Of a stretch of 64,000 nucleotides of DNA, positions 51,885-59,119 are shown piece by piece. The translations under genes and the position numbers were made by a program. How positions within the stretch are numbered: position 1 is the first letter of the stretch; the number at the start of each line of letters is the position of its first letter. Source of the stretch: JBGAKG01 sp044224495. Lineage in GTDB: Bacteria; Myxococcota_A; Polyangia; Polyangiales; Polyangiaceae. The notes beneath the pieces were generated by a model that saw nothing but the letters and a program-made list of their open reading frames with translations, ran no database searches and was not told the DNA's origin. Location: positions 186,001 to 250,000 of the forward strand of contig JBGAKG010000012.1 of the NCBI GenBank assembly GCA_044224495.1. Direction: 5' to 3'.

Positions 51885-53584
51885 CGCGCCTCCAACGGGC
51901 GGACGCAGCGAAAGCCGATCTGCGGCGGTGACGCGGACAGCGCCTTCGTCTCCGGCTTGAGGCGTTGGCCCGCCGCGACGCCGGTCACCCACGAGCCGCC
52001 GCGGAGCGTGTGGAGCGGCTGGGTCGGGTCGAAGCACGTGGGCGACACCTGCGCCGCGGCGGCCCAGCACTGACTCTCCATCGAGTAGAACGAGTCGAGC
52101 GTGTACTCGTTCACGCTGCCGAACATGTTCACCACGCCGTTCGGGTACGTGCGATCGCCGCCGGCATAGTCGGTGGCGTCCTCGGGCTGTGGTCCCTGGC
52201 GTGGGTTGAGGGAGGGCACGCTGTTGCCGCAGAGCTCGCGGGTGTTGTTCCCCGCGTTGCACGCGGTGGTGCGATCGGTGTTCCCGCGCATCGCGATGCA
52301 GAAGCCGAGCGAGTGCCACGTGCCCGCGCACTCCCAGATCCGGCTGAACACGGCGCGATCGGAGCTGTCGCCCGGCTTGCACGTGGGGCCTTCGTTCCCC
52401 CACGGAAAGTCGCTCTTCTGATCGCGGCCAGCCACCTGCGCGACGTACTCCCACTGCGCCTCGGTCGGGAGGTCTCCGCCCTCGAATTGGCAGAACGCTC
52501 GCGCCGCGTCCCACGAGACGCACGAGAGCGGATAGCGCTCGCGATCCTCGGGCACGCCGGGGTTCGTCGTGTACGTGCACCACCGCGAATCGTAAGGAGG
52601 CGGCGGGTTGCACGTGTCGCGAACCAGGGCTTGCGCGTTCGCCGTCGGCGCCGACGGCGGCTTGAAGCCCCGCGCGAGCGCGGCGCGCCAGCGACCGACG
52701 GTGACCTCGTAGCGATCGACGTAGAACGCCGGGAGGCGCGCGATGCGCTGCGGTGCACCGCTGTCGGTCGCGGGGCTCGCGAAGGTGGAGTTGCCGAAGA
52801 CGAAGGTGCCGCCGTCGATGCACGCCTCGGGATCGAAGAGTGCCTTCCCGGTCGTGGCCGGGCGGGGCGTCGCGTCCGAGGGGCACGCCGCGGGCGCGCC
52901 GAACGTGACGGGGACCACCGGCGGGATCGACATGTCGGGGTCCGAGACGGCCTCGGGCGCGTCGACGTAGACGCCGTCCGTGTCGACGCACGTACGCTGG
53001 GTCGCGATGTCGGCCATGGTGCCGATGCACGCGCCGTGGAGCACGACGTGAATCGCTCCGCGAACGCCGGGCGTGAGCCGGATCCGCACGAGGCGGTCGT
53101 TGGCGAGAAACGGATCGGGCTCGGCACGCGGCGTGGGCCCACTCGCGAGGCGCGGCAGCTCGCAGACCGCAGGGTCGCCGCAGGTCGGCGCGGGAGGAAC
53201 CGCGCTGTCGCCGGGGGCACCGCTCCCATCGCGGATCGTCAGGCGCTCGCCGTGGTAGTCGCGCTCGCGCCCGCCGACGTAGAGGCGGATGCGCAGGAGA
53301 CCCACCTTCTCGTGCACGGTGTCCTGGTCGTAGAGGCTGAAGCTGGCGGGCCAGTCGCGCTCGTCGCGCAAGGAGACGTCGCGCGATTCGTACCAGGTCG
53401 AACCGTCGGCGGAGTAGAGGTCCATCCGCATGCGGTTGACCCAGCGCGCGTCGCGAGCGTCGGTGTCGACGATGACGAGCGCCTCGCCATAGGGCGGGAC
53501 CCCGACGCAGGCGGAGCCGGCGAGGGCGGCTCCGAGGACGAGGAGGACCCCCGCCTGAGCCAGAGCTCTCCGCCACGCGGCCAT
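51881..53584 (-). CDS. FGE-fold lipoprotein 2
   Basis: 567 residues, ATG at 53584. The signal ends in LAGSACVGVP. The first domain has EALVIVDTDARDARWVNRMRM and further on CIGTMADIATQRTCVDTDG with VYVDAPEA (paralogous to protein 3). The FGE domain (about 275-567) carries LPAFYVDRYEVTVGRWRAAL, YPLSCVSWDAARAFCQFEGGDLPTEAQWEYVA, FPWGNEGPTC, VVNMFGSVNEYTLDSF, LRGGSWVTGVAAG and IGFRCVRPLEAR, the most complete FGE set of the four. The Cys pair of classical FGE is still missing. First gene of the minus-strand pair. Confidence 0.88.
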   Translation of the reverse strand: MAAWRRALAQAGVLLVLGAALAGSACVGVPPYGEALVIVDTDARDARWVNRMRMDLYSADGSTWYESRDVSLRDERDWPASFSLYDQDTVHEKVGLLRIRLYVGGRERDYHGERLTIRDGSGAPGDSAVPPAPTCGDPAVCELPRLASGPTPRAEPDPFLANDRLVRIRLTPGVRGAIHVVLHGACIGTMADIATQRTCVDTDGVYVDAPEAVSDPDMSIPPVVPVTFGAPAACPSDATPRPATTGKALFDPEACIDGGTFVFGNSTFASPATDSGAPQRIARLPAFYVDRYEVTVGRWRAALARGFKPPSAPTANAQALVRDTCNPPPPYDSRWCTYTTNPGVPEDRERYPLSCVSWDAARAFCQFEGGDLPTEAQWEYVAQVAGRDQKSDFPWGNEGPTCKPGDSSDRAVFSRIWECAGTWHSLGFCIAMRGNTDRTTACNAGNNTRELCGNSVPSLNPRQGPQPEDATDYAGGDRTYPNGVVNMFGSVNEYTLDSFYSMESQCWAAAAQVSPTCFDPTQPLHTLRGGSWVTGVAAGQRLKPETKALSASPPQIGFRCVRPLEAR

Positions 53585-53802
53585 GGGGAGAACTCTAGCG
53601 AGGCGAGAGCGCGGTCCGGTGCGGCAGTCGACGGACCAAACAAAATGACTATGCGCCCGGGGCACGCTGACACGGCTCCGGTAGAGCAGCGTTCGCGCAG
53701 CGCTGCGCAGAGCCGGCTCAGGGTCGAGGACCCGGGTGAGCGTCGCCCGCGGCGATCACGCGGCGAACTCGGCGCGGCCCGGATCTCGCAAGGGCCTTCG
53801 TC
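53585..53802. other. 218-bp divergent intergenic region
   Basis: No gene supported. An AT-rich patch (CCAAACAAAATGACTATG near 53636-53653) stands out and probably marks promoters for the FGE pair (left) and the GRDP-like gene (right). I could not define -35/-10 boxes. Confidence 0.5.
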
Positions 53803-54465
53803 GTGAGCACCCTCGTCCTCGATCGCTTGCCCGAGCTCCTTGCCTTCGACGCGCCCTATCTGGTGGAGAAGCTGGTCCATCGCGGCGCCGCCCGCGACGC
53901 CGACGAGGCGCGCGCGCTCTTCCAGGAGGTGAAGAAGTACCTCGTCCTCACCACCGTCCACTCCGAGCTCGCGATCCCGATGTTCTCGCGCCGCGTCGAC
54001 GACGCGTGGCACCAGCTCGTCCTCTTCACCCGCGAGTACGCCGCGTTCTCGCGCGAGCACTTCGGTCGCTTCGTGGATCACACGCCGCGTGAGGAGAGCG
54101 GCGGCGCTCCGGCCGGCGAGCCGATCGAGCTCGCCCGGTTCGAGCAGCTCTACTCCGCGCTCTTCGGCGAGCTCTCGCCGCTCTGGCGCGACGCCCACGG
54201 CATGCGCGCGTCGTCCCACGTGGCAAAGCGGCGGTGGGGCAAGCCGATGACGGTCCGGCGAAGCACGGAGCGGGCGGAGCTCGTGCTCCTCCGCGAGCCG
54301 CCGGTCGTCCTCTGCGCCGTCTCACCGCGCGCGGCCGCCGCGCTCGCGTTCGCGATCGAGATCCCGGCGTTCTACGTGCGCGAGCTCCCCGGCCTCGCCG
54401 CCGACGAGCAGATCGCGCTCGCGGCGCTGCTCGTCGATCTGTCCGTCCTCGACGTGTCGCCGTGA
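53803..54465 (+). CDS. GRDP-like (glycine-rich-domain-containing-protein-like) protein
   Basis: 220 residues from GTG 53803. Contains the conserved region FSRRVDDAWHQLVLFTREYAA followed by FSREHFGRFVDHTP (about residues 62-100), which matches the DxxWHxHxL pattern of the GRDP family (PF07173 type) known mainly from plants and scattered in bacteria. No signal peptide; its C-terminal third is mostly hydrophobic/acidic helix. Its stop overlaps the start of the pseudokinase (GTGA), so they are co-translated; the biochemical role is unknown. Confidence 0.7.
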   Translation: MSTLVLDRLPELLAFDAPYLVEKLVHRGAARDADEARALFQEVKKYLVLTTVHSELAIPMFSRRVDDAWHQLVLFTREYAAFSREHFGRFVDHTPREESGGAPAGEPIELARFEQLYSALFGELSPLWRDAHGMRASSHVAKRRWGKPMTVRRSTERAELVLLREPPVVLCAVSPRAAAALAFAIEIPAFYVRELPGLAADEQIALAALLVDLSVLDVSP

Positions 54466-55574
54466 CGAGCAGCCCGGGCGCGGCTCGTGCGCCACTCCCC
54501 CGGCGTTCGAGGAAGCGCTTCCTCCGCGAGGCGAGCGCGGCGGCGCGCCACCCCGACGTGGTGGAGCTGTACGACGTGCTCGAGAGCGAGGGGATGCCGT
54601 TTCTGGTGCTGGAGCTCCTCGCCGGCGAGACGCTCGGCAGCCGGCTCCGCGCCAAGGGAGCGCTGAGCCCCGCCGAGACCGCTGCGATCCTGCTGCCGGT
54701 GTTCGATGCGGTGGAGGCCGCGCACGCGGCCGGGATCGTCCATGGCGATCTCGAACCCGAGAACATCTTCATCGCCAAGGACGGCGACGCGCTCCGAGTG
54801 CGGGTGCTCGACTTCGGGGTCGCGAAGCGGAGCGAGAAGCTCTCCGCGGCGGAGCAGCCCCTCGGCGAGCGCGATGTCGACGAGCGCGCCGACCTCTGGT
54901 CGCTCGGGATCATCCTGTACGAGTGCCTGAGCGGCAAGCGGCCGATCGAGGCCGCGACCCTCGGCGGCGTGCTCGAGCTCCTCGTCACCGAATCGATCGT
55001 GCACCTCGGCGAGCTCGTCCCGGGCCTCGACCCTCACCTCGCCGACGAGGTGATGGAGCTGTTGCGCTCGAACCGCGATGAACGCGCGACGTCGCTGCGC
55101 GCGCTCCGGACCTCGCTCGAGGCGCAGAACCCGGCGAACGCGGTCCTCGACCTGCCGGAGTTCGAGCCGCCGCGCTCGGGCCGCAGACCGGCGGCGGCGC
55201 GGCCGCAGCGGTGGTGGCCGTGGGCCGCGGGCGCGGCGAGCATCGGCGTCTTCGCCGCCGCGATTCGCTTCGGCGGAAGCGGCGTGTCGCGCGCGCCAGC
55301 GGCGCCTTCGATCGCCGAGGCGCCGAGCGCGCTCCCAGCCGTGATCGCGAGCGCCGCTTCCACGCCGAGCGCTGCGCCGATCCCACCGACCGCGCCGAGC
55401 GCGTCAGCGTCCGCGCGCGCGAAGCCGCCCCGTCCGACCGTCACGGCGAGCATGCGCACGCTCGCTTCAGCGGCGGCGCCGCCCCCGACTCCGCCTTCGC
55501 CGACCGCCGCCCCGTCGGACTCGGTCTCGCGGGGCCCGAGCGGGCTCGTCAGCGACAACCCGTTCCTGAAGTAG
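54462..55574 (+). CDS. Serine/threonine pseudokinase lacking the N-lobe, transmembrane
   Basis: 370 residues, GTG at 54462 in a GTGA overlap. The protein begins at the alpha-C helix (RKRFLREASAAARHPDVVEL, residues 17-36); the Gly loop and ATP-binding Lys strand are absent. The catalytic loop reads HGDLEPEN (94-101) instead of HRDLKPEN, losing the Arg and the Lys; the metal-binding DFG is present (117-119), and the segment after it is short before DLWSLGIILYE. This is a pseudokinase. A membrane segment (WWPWAAGAASIGVFAAAI, about 251-268) precedes an Ala/Pro/Ser tail. Upstream is the GRDP-like gene, so the N-lobe is not in another frame. Confidence 0.85.
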   Translation: MTSSPGAARAPLPRRSRKRFLREASAAARHPDVVELYDVLESEGMPFLVLELLAGETLGSRLRAKGALSPAETAAILLPVFDAVEAAHAAGIVHGDLEPENIFIAKDGDALRVRVLDFGVAKRSEKLSAAEQPLGERDVDERADLWSLGIILYECLSGKRPIEAATLGGVLELLVTESIVHLGELVPGLDPHLADEVMELLRSNRDERATSLRALRTSLEAQNPANAVLDLPEFEPPRSGRRPAAARPQRWWPWAAGAASIGVFAAAIRFGGSGVSRAPAAPSIAEAPSALPAVIASAASTPSAAPIPPTAPSASASARAKPPRPTVTASMRTLASAAAPPPTPPSPTAAPSDSVSRGPSGLVSDNPFLK

Positions 55575-55586
55575 CGCGGCGCCGAG

Positions 55587-56219
55587 CTACTTGTTCTTGC
55601 ACTCCTGCGCGCAGCGGGTGAGGCCGCAGGTCTCGAGCGGGTTGGCGGTCGTCGCCGCGTTGGGGTACTTGGTCGCGCACGCCGCGCGGCACGGCTGGTC
55701 GGTGCAGTTCTCGGCGCAGCTCGCGAAGAGCGTGCAGTCGAGCGAGAGCGAGCACGCGAGCGACTCCTTCTGGCACTTGTCGTAGGTGCACGACTCGCAG
55801 GGGGTGAAGGCCCTCGGCGGCTCGGCGCACACGTCGCCGCAGCGCATCGAGAAGCAGGCGAGGTGCTCGAGAAACGCCTGGGTGAGCTCGGGGTACTTCG
55901 CGAAGCATGCCGCTTCGCAGGTGTCGTCGCAGGACTTCGGGCCGTAGCAGGTCAGGAACGCCTTGGCGTTGGGGTAGGCGAAGAACGCCGAGCGGGTGTT
56001 GCAGCAGGTACCCTGCTGGCATTGATCGCACGCGTTCGGGAGGCTCAGCGGCGGGCAGACCTGGTGCAGCGGATCGGACGGCGCTGCGTCGGCGGAGGCA
56101 TCGGCCGCGTCCGCGGTGCTCGCGTCGGTCGGCTGCGACGGCTCGGGCGAGCTGCAGCCCATCGCGAGGAGCGCGGCGAGCGACGCGATCCGCGGGAAAG
56201 CGATTGGACGAAGTCTCAT
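55587..56219 (-). CDS. Cysteine-rich lipoprotein (25 Cys)
   Basis: 210 residues, ATG at 56219. The signal ends in ALLAMGCSSP; the lipobox Cys leaves 24 further cysteines, an even number, in the mature part, arranged as CxxC/CC and CxxxC groups (CDQCQQGTCC, CDDTCEAAC, CESCTYDKC, CTDQPCRAAC, CAQEC). This resembles the repeated cysteine frameworks of small surface proteins in Myxococcota. No enzyme motif. It is divergent from FGE-fold protein 3 with only 23 bp between them. Confidence 0.8.
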   Translation of the reverse strand: MRLRPIAFPRIASLAALLAMGCSSPEPSQPTDASTADAADASADAAPSDPLHQVCPPLSLPNACDQCQQGTCCNTRSAFFAYPNAKAFLTCYGPKSCDDTCEAACFAKYPELTQAFLEHLACFSMRCGDVCAEPPRAFTPCESCTYDKCQKESLACSLSLDCTLFASCAENCTDQPCRAACATKYPNAATTANPLETCGLTRCAQECKNK

Positions 56220-56242
56220 GTGCACACGTATACCATGCAGGC
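56220..56242. promoter_or_regulatory. 23-bp gap between divergent secreted-protein genes
   Basis: Both neighbours start here, fixed by their signal peptides, so there is no room for two separate promoters in the gap. It contains a GTATAC palindrome (56228-56233). Promoters must overlap the opposite coding start or leave leaderless transcripts. Regulation of the two genes is therefore likely to be linked. Confidence 0.5.
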
Positions 56243-57595
56243 GTGTCGCGCCTTTGGCTCGCCACCCTGGTTCTCGCGTGCGCGCTCGGATGCGGCGCGA
56301 CGGTGCGCCCACAGACGGTGCTCGTCGTCGACACCGACCTGCCCATCGAACCGGGGCGCGTACCGGTCGCTGCCGTCGACACGCTGCGCATCGACGTCTT
56401 CGCGGCAGGCGCGACCGTCCCGCGCGAGACTCGCGAGTTCGTCGTCGGCCACCCCGGCACGTGGCCGCTCTCCCTCGGCGTGGTGGGGCCGGCGCGGGTG
56501 AGGCTCCGCCTCTTCGCCGCGCGGTGGTCGTCGATCACGTCGGGGACCGGCGCGCACGTCCGCGAGCCGCGCCCGGAGGTGACCGTCGATCGCCTCGTCG
56601 ACGTCACCGCGACCGACGAGGTCGCGCGGGTGCGACTCACCCTCGCCGGCGACTGCATCGGTCGCCCCGCCGATCTCGCGACCGGTCGCACCTGCGCCGG
56701 CGGCGGGCGGCTCGACGTCGCCGCGGGCGAGGCGCTCCCCGCAGACGACGGGAGCCCCGCGCGGGTGGGGAGCTGGCCGGTGCTGACCGAGGTGCCGTGC
56801 ACCTCGGCACCCGACCCCGCGCGACCGTGCGTCGCCGGCGGCTACGACGTGGTCGGGGATCCGGAGCTGGCGGGGCTCGACAGTCGCGTGACCGATCCGA
56901 TCCCGCTCCGTCCGGTGTGGGTCTCCCCAGTTCGCATGGACCGCCTCGAGTACACGGTGATGCGGTATCGAGCCCTCGTCGCCGGAGGGTTCACGCCCAG
57001 CGCAGGCCCACCCCTCGCCAGCGGACAACTTGCATACTGCATCTATCGCGGCGACGGTGACGCCACCGTCGACTCGCGCCCCCTCAACTGCGTGACCCAC
57101 GCGCTGGCCGAGGAGCTCTGCGCCCACGACGGCGGCCGCCTCCCCACCGAGACCGAGTGGGAGCACGCGGCGTCGGGGCGCGGAGAGGGGCGTCTGTTCC
57201 CGTGGGGGAACACCGATCCGGCGTGCTGCACGGTGAGTCTCTCGCGCTCCCCGCGGCCGCAAGACGGCGCGGCATGCGGGGGCCTCGACGCGCCCGAGCC
57301 GGCGGGCAGTCACGACGGCTCGACCTGCAACGGTGTCGGCGACGTCTCGCGCGACGGCATCCTCGATCTCGGCGGGAGCCTGTTCGAGCTCACCGAAGAT
57401 CACCTGACCGCGGTCGCGGACTGCCATCCGCCAGGCCTCGCGCGCGATCCGGTCTGCCTCGGCGGGAGCGGTTGGGTCCTCAAGAGCGCCGACTGGACCG
57501 CGGGCATCCGCCGCGCTCGGGTCGGGTTTCGCGTCGAGAGCGTGTCCGTGGCCGCGACCCAGGGCTTTCGGTGCGTCTACCCGGAGCCGCCGTGA
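56243..57595 (+). CDS. FGE-fold lipoprotein 3
   Basis: 450 residues, GTG at 56243. The signal ends in VLACALGCGAT. The N-terminal domain has TVLVVDTDLPIEPGRV and AVDTLRIDVFAAGA, plus CIGRPADLATGRTCAGGGRLDV, each matching protein 2. The FGE domain (about 190-450) includes PVWVSPVRMDRLEYTVMRYR, GGRLPTETEWEHAASGRG and LDLGGSLFELTEDHL, ending CLGGSGWVLKSADWTAG and QGFRCVYPEPP. The Gly-Gly-Ser core and C-terminal GFRC remain, but the FGE Cys pair is absent. The next gene overlaps by GTGA. Confidence 0.86.
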   Translation: MSRLWLATLVLACALGCGATVRPQTVLVVDTDLPIEPGRVPVAAVDTLRIDVFAAGATVPRETREFVVGHPGTWPLSLGVVGPARVRLRLFAARWSSITSGTGAHVREPRPEVTVDRLVDVTATDEVARVRLTLAGDCIGRPADLATGRTCAGGGRLDVAAGEALPADDGSPARVGSWPVLTEVPCTSAPDPARPCVAGGYDVVGDPELAGLDSRVTDPIPLRPVWVSPVRMDRLEYTVMRYRALVAGGFTPSAGPPLASGQLAYCIYRGDGDATVDSRPLNCVTHALAEELCAHDGGRLPTETEWEHAASGRGEGRLFPWGNTDPACCTVSLSRSPRPQDGAACGGLDAPEPAGSHDGSTCNGVGDVSRDGILDLGGSLFELTEDHLTAVADCHPPGLARDPVCLGGSGWVLKSADWTAGIRRARVGFRVESVSVAATQGFRCVYPEPP

Positions 57596-58947
57596 GGCGC
57601 GCGGCGCTCGCGCTCGCGCTGTCCGTCGCGCTCGGCTGCGGCTCCGATCAGGGCCCGGCGCGGCCCCAGTGGGTGCTCACCCTCCGCACCGACGCGCCGG
57701 TCCCGGAGCTCGGCGATCGCGTGCTGATCGAGATCACGACCGATGACGGCGAGCTCGCCTGCCCATCCTGTCGCCGCGTCTTCGCCGCGTCGAGCTCGAC
57801 CTTCCCGCTCTCGCTCGGGGTCGCCGCGTCGTCGCGCACGCTCTTCGTCCGCGCGCGCCTCTTTCTCGCGCGTGACGCATCGACCACCGGCGCGCCCGCC
57901 GCCGAGCTCGCGCTCGATCGCCGCGTCCGCTTGCCGTCGGTACCGGGCCGCGTCGCCCTCGACCTGCCCATGGTCTGCTGGGGAATTGGGTCGACGGGGG
58001 ACGCGACCTGCGATCCGGCGACCGGCGCGCTCGCACCGACGCCGGAGGCCCCGAGCGGCGATGGCGATCCGTCGCTCGTCACTGGCTCCTACGCGCGAGT
58101 CGCGCCGTGCGGCGGCGCTCCCACGAACGACGGCATGGTCTGCGTCGACGGCGGGCTCTTCCTCTTTCGCGAGGCGCCCGGGCTCCCCTCCGTCGCCGAG
58201 CAGTCGCGCGGCCAGCTCGTGCGCGTCTCGTCGTTCCTGCTCGATCGCGACGAGCTCACCGTCGGTCGCTTTCGCGCGCTCTTCCGCGCCGGGAAAGTGA
58301 AGGACGAACCGGTCCTCCACGCCGACGACGGCGGCGACCGCGCGATGTGCAGCTGGCGCGGCGCCGACGACCCGAGCGCCGACGCGCTCTCGCTCGACTG
58401 TCTCCCTCGGTCGCTCGCGGCCGCGATCTGCGCGGCCGACGGCGCGCGCCTCCCGCGCGAGGCGGAGCTCGCGTGGGTCGCCGGGAACGGCGGCCGCGGC
58501 ACCGACTACCCGTGGGGCGCCTCGGCCGACGCGTGCGCCCACGCGGTCATCGGGCGCGGCGCGCTGGTCAACGAGCTGCCGGCCTCGACGTATCTCTCCA
58601 ACTACGACTGTCGCGTGCAGCGCGACGATCTCACGTTCGTCTTCGGTCCCGCTCCCGCCGAGCGCGCCGGCGACGAGGGCGACGAGGCGTTGGGCGTGCG
58701 CGGGCTCGCCGGAAACCTCGCCGAGTGGGTCGCCGACGACTGGGCGACGATCCTCGCCCCCTGCTGGCGCGGTCGCCCCTACCTGTCCGATCCCACGTGC
58801 GTGACCGCCGCCCACACGCCGATGATCCGCGGCGGCTCGTGGGCCGATTCGACGTACACCGCCCACGCCCGCTATCGGAGCGCCACCTCGAGCCTTCCCC
58901 CCGCTCAGGGCAGCACGATTGGCTTCCGCTGCGCCCGCGATCTCTGA
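57592..58947 (+). CDS. FGE-fold lipoprotein 4
   Basis: 451 residues, GTG at 57592. The signal ends in VALGCGSDQ. The first domain starts WVLTLRTDAPVPELGDRVLI and differs more from the others; it carries a CPSC pair near residue 56. The FGE domain (about 175-451) has SSFLLDRDELTVGRFRALF, LPREAELAWVAGNGGRG and TDYPWGASADAC, then VRGLAGNLAEWVADDWATI, MIRGGSWADSTYTAHARYRS and TIGFRCARDL. This is the closest in order to functional FGE-fold enzymes of the PvdO/EgtB side, yet it lacks the cysteine pair of FGE. It ends 172 bp before the sigma-54 activator gene. Confidence 0.88.
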   Translation: MRRAALALALSVALGCGSDQGPARPQWVLTLRTDAPVPELGDRVLIEITTDDGELACPSCRRVFAASSSTFPLSLGVAASSRTLFVRARLFLARDASTTGAPAAELALDRRVRLPSVPGRVALDLPMVCWGIGSTGDATCDPATGALAPTPEAPSGDGDPSLVTGSYARVAPCGGAPTNDGMVCVDGGLFLFREAPGLPSVAEQSRGQLVRVSSFLLDRDELTVGRFRALFRAGKVKDEPVLHADDGGDRAMCSWRGADDPSADALSLDCLPRSLAAAICAADGARLPREAELAWVAGNGGRGTDYPWGASADACAHAVIGRGALVNELPASTYLSNYDCRVQRDDLTFVFGPAPAERAGDEGDEALGVRGLAGNLAEWVADDWATILAPCWRGRPYLSDPTCVTAAHTPMIRGGSWADSTYTAHARYRSATSSLPPAQGSTIGFRCARDL

Positions 58948-58969
58948 TTCACCGAGCTGCAAGGCAGAC

Positions 58970-58986
58970 TGAGCAAGAGCTGCTCA
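58970..58986. promoter_or_regulatory. Dyad TGAGCA-N5-TGCTCA
   Basis: A perfect 6-bp inverted repeat with a 5-base spacer (AGAGC) lies 134 bp before the activator gene. A second dyad with the same 6-5-6 shape follows with its centre 30 bp downstream. Such sites often bind dimeric regulators or the activator itself. Confidence 0.5.
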
Positions 58987-58999
58987 AACGCTTGCGCAA

Positions 59000-59016
59000 C
59001 GTCGACTCAATCGACG
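59000..59016. promoter_or_regulatory. Dyad CGTCGA-N5-TCGACG
   Basis: A perfect 6-bp inverted repeat with spacer CTCAA, same geometry as the dyad at 58970. It lies about 78 bp upstream of the sigma-54 -24 element, within the usual range for upstream activating sites. Confidence 0.45.
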
Positions 59017-59029
59017 CCGCGGGGTTGCT

Positions 59030-59060
59030 CGATTCGGGCCACGATCTGCGCGATCCGGGC
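59030..59060. promoter_or_regulatory. Direct repeats CGAT[T/C]CGGGC, 21 bp apart
   Basis: CGATTCGGGC at 59030-59039 and CGATCCGGGC at 59051-59060 differ at one base and start exactly 21 bp (two helical turns) apart, about 35-60 bp upstream of the -24 element. A third CGAT lies between at 59042. They could be upstream activator sites for a hexamer-forming sigma-54 activator. Confidence 0.45.
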
Positions 59061-59092
59061 AAATTCATGCCCTTCCGCGGAGCCCGGGCGTT

Positions 59093-59109
59093 TGGCACCG
59101 AGGATGCAA
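59093..59109 (+). promoter_or_regulatory. Sigma-54 (-24/-12) promoter
   Basis: TGGCAC at 59093-59098 and TGCA at 59105-59108 give GG (59094-59095), ten bases, then GC (59106-59107), the exact spacing of the sigma-54 consensus TGGCAC-N5-TTGCA, with only the first T of TTGCA changed to A. The GC is 12 bases before the predicted start of transcription near 59119, so the mRNA would begin at or next to the ATG at 59120 (leaderless). Confidence 0.7.
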
Positions 59110-59119
59110 CGGACGAGGC

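Noticed and set aside
53803..54465. Search for a missing kinase N-lobe in another frame upstream of the pseudokinase.
   Set aside because: No glycine loop or AxK strand was found; the upstream region encodes the GRDP-like protein in a different frame.
54462..58947. FGE proteins as true formylglycine-generating enzymes for sulfatases.
   Set aside because: The catalytic Cys pair in the SYCxRYR motif is absent in all four and no sulfatase is encoded here.
58948..59119. A peptide precursor for the exporter in the gap before the activator.
   Set aside because: The short frames here have no double-Gly leader, and the sequence is better explained as a regulatory region.
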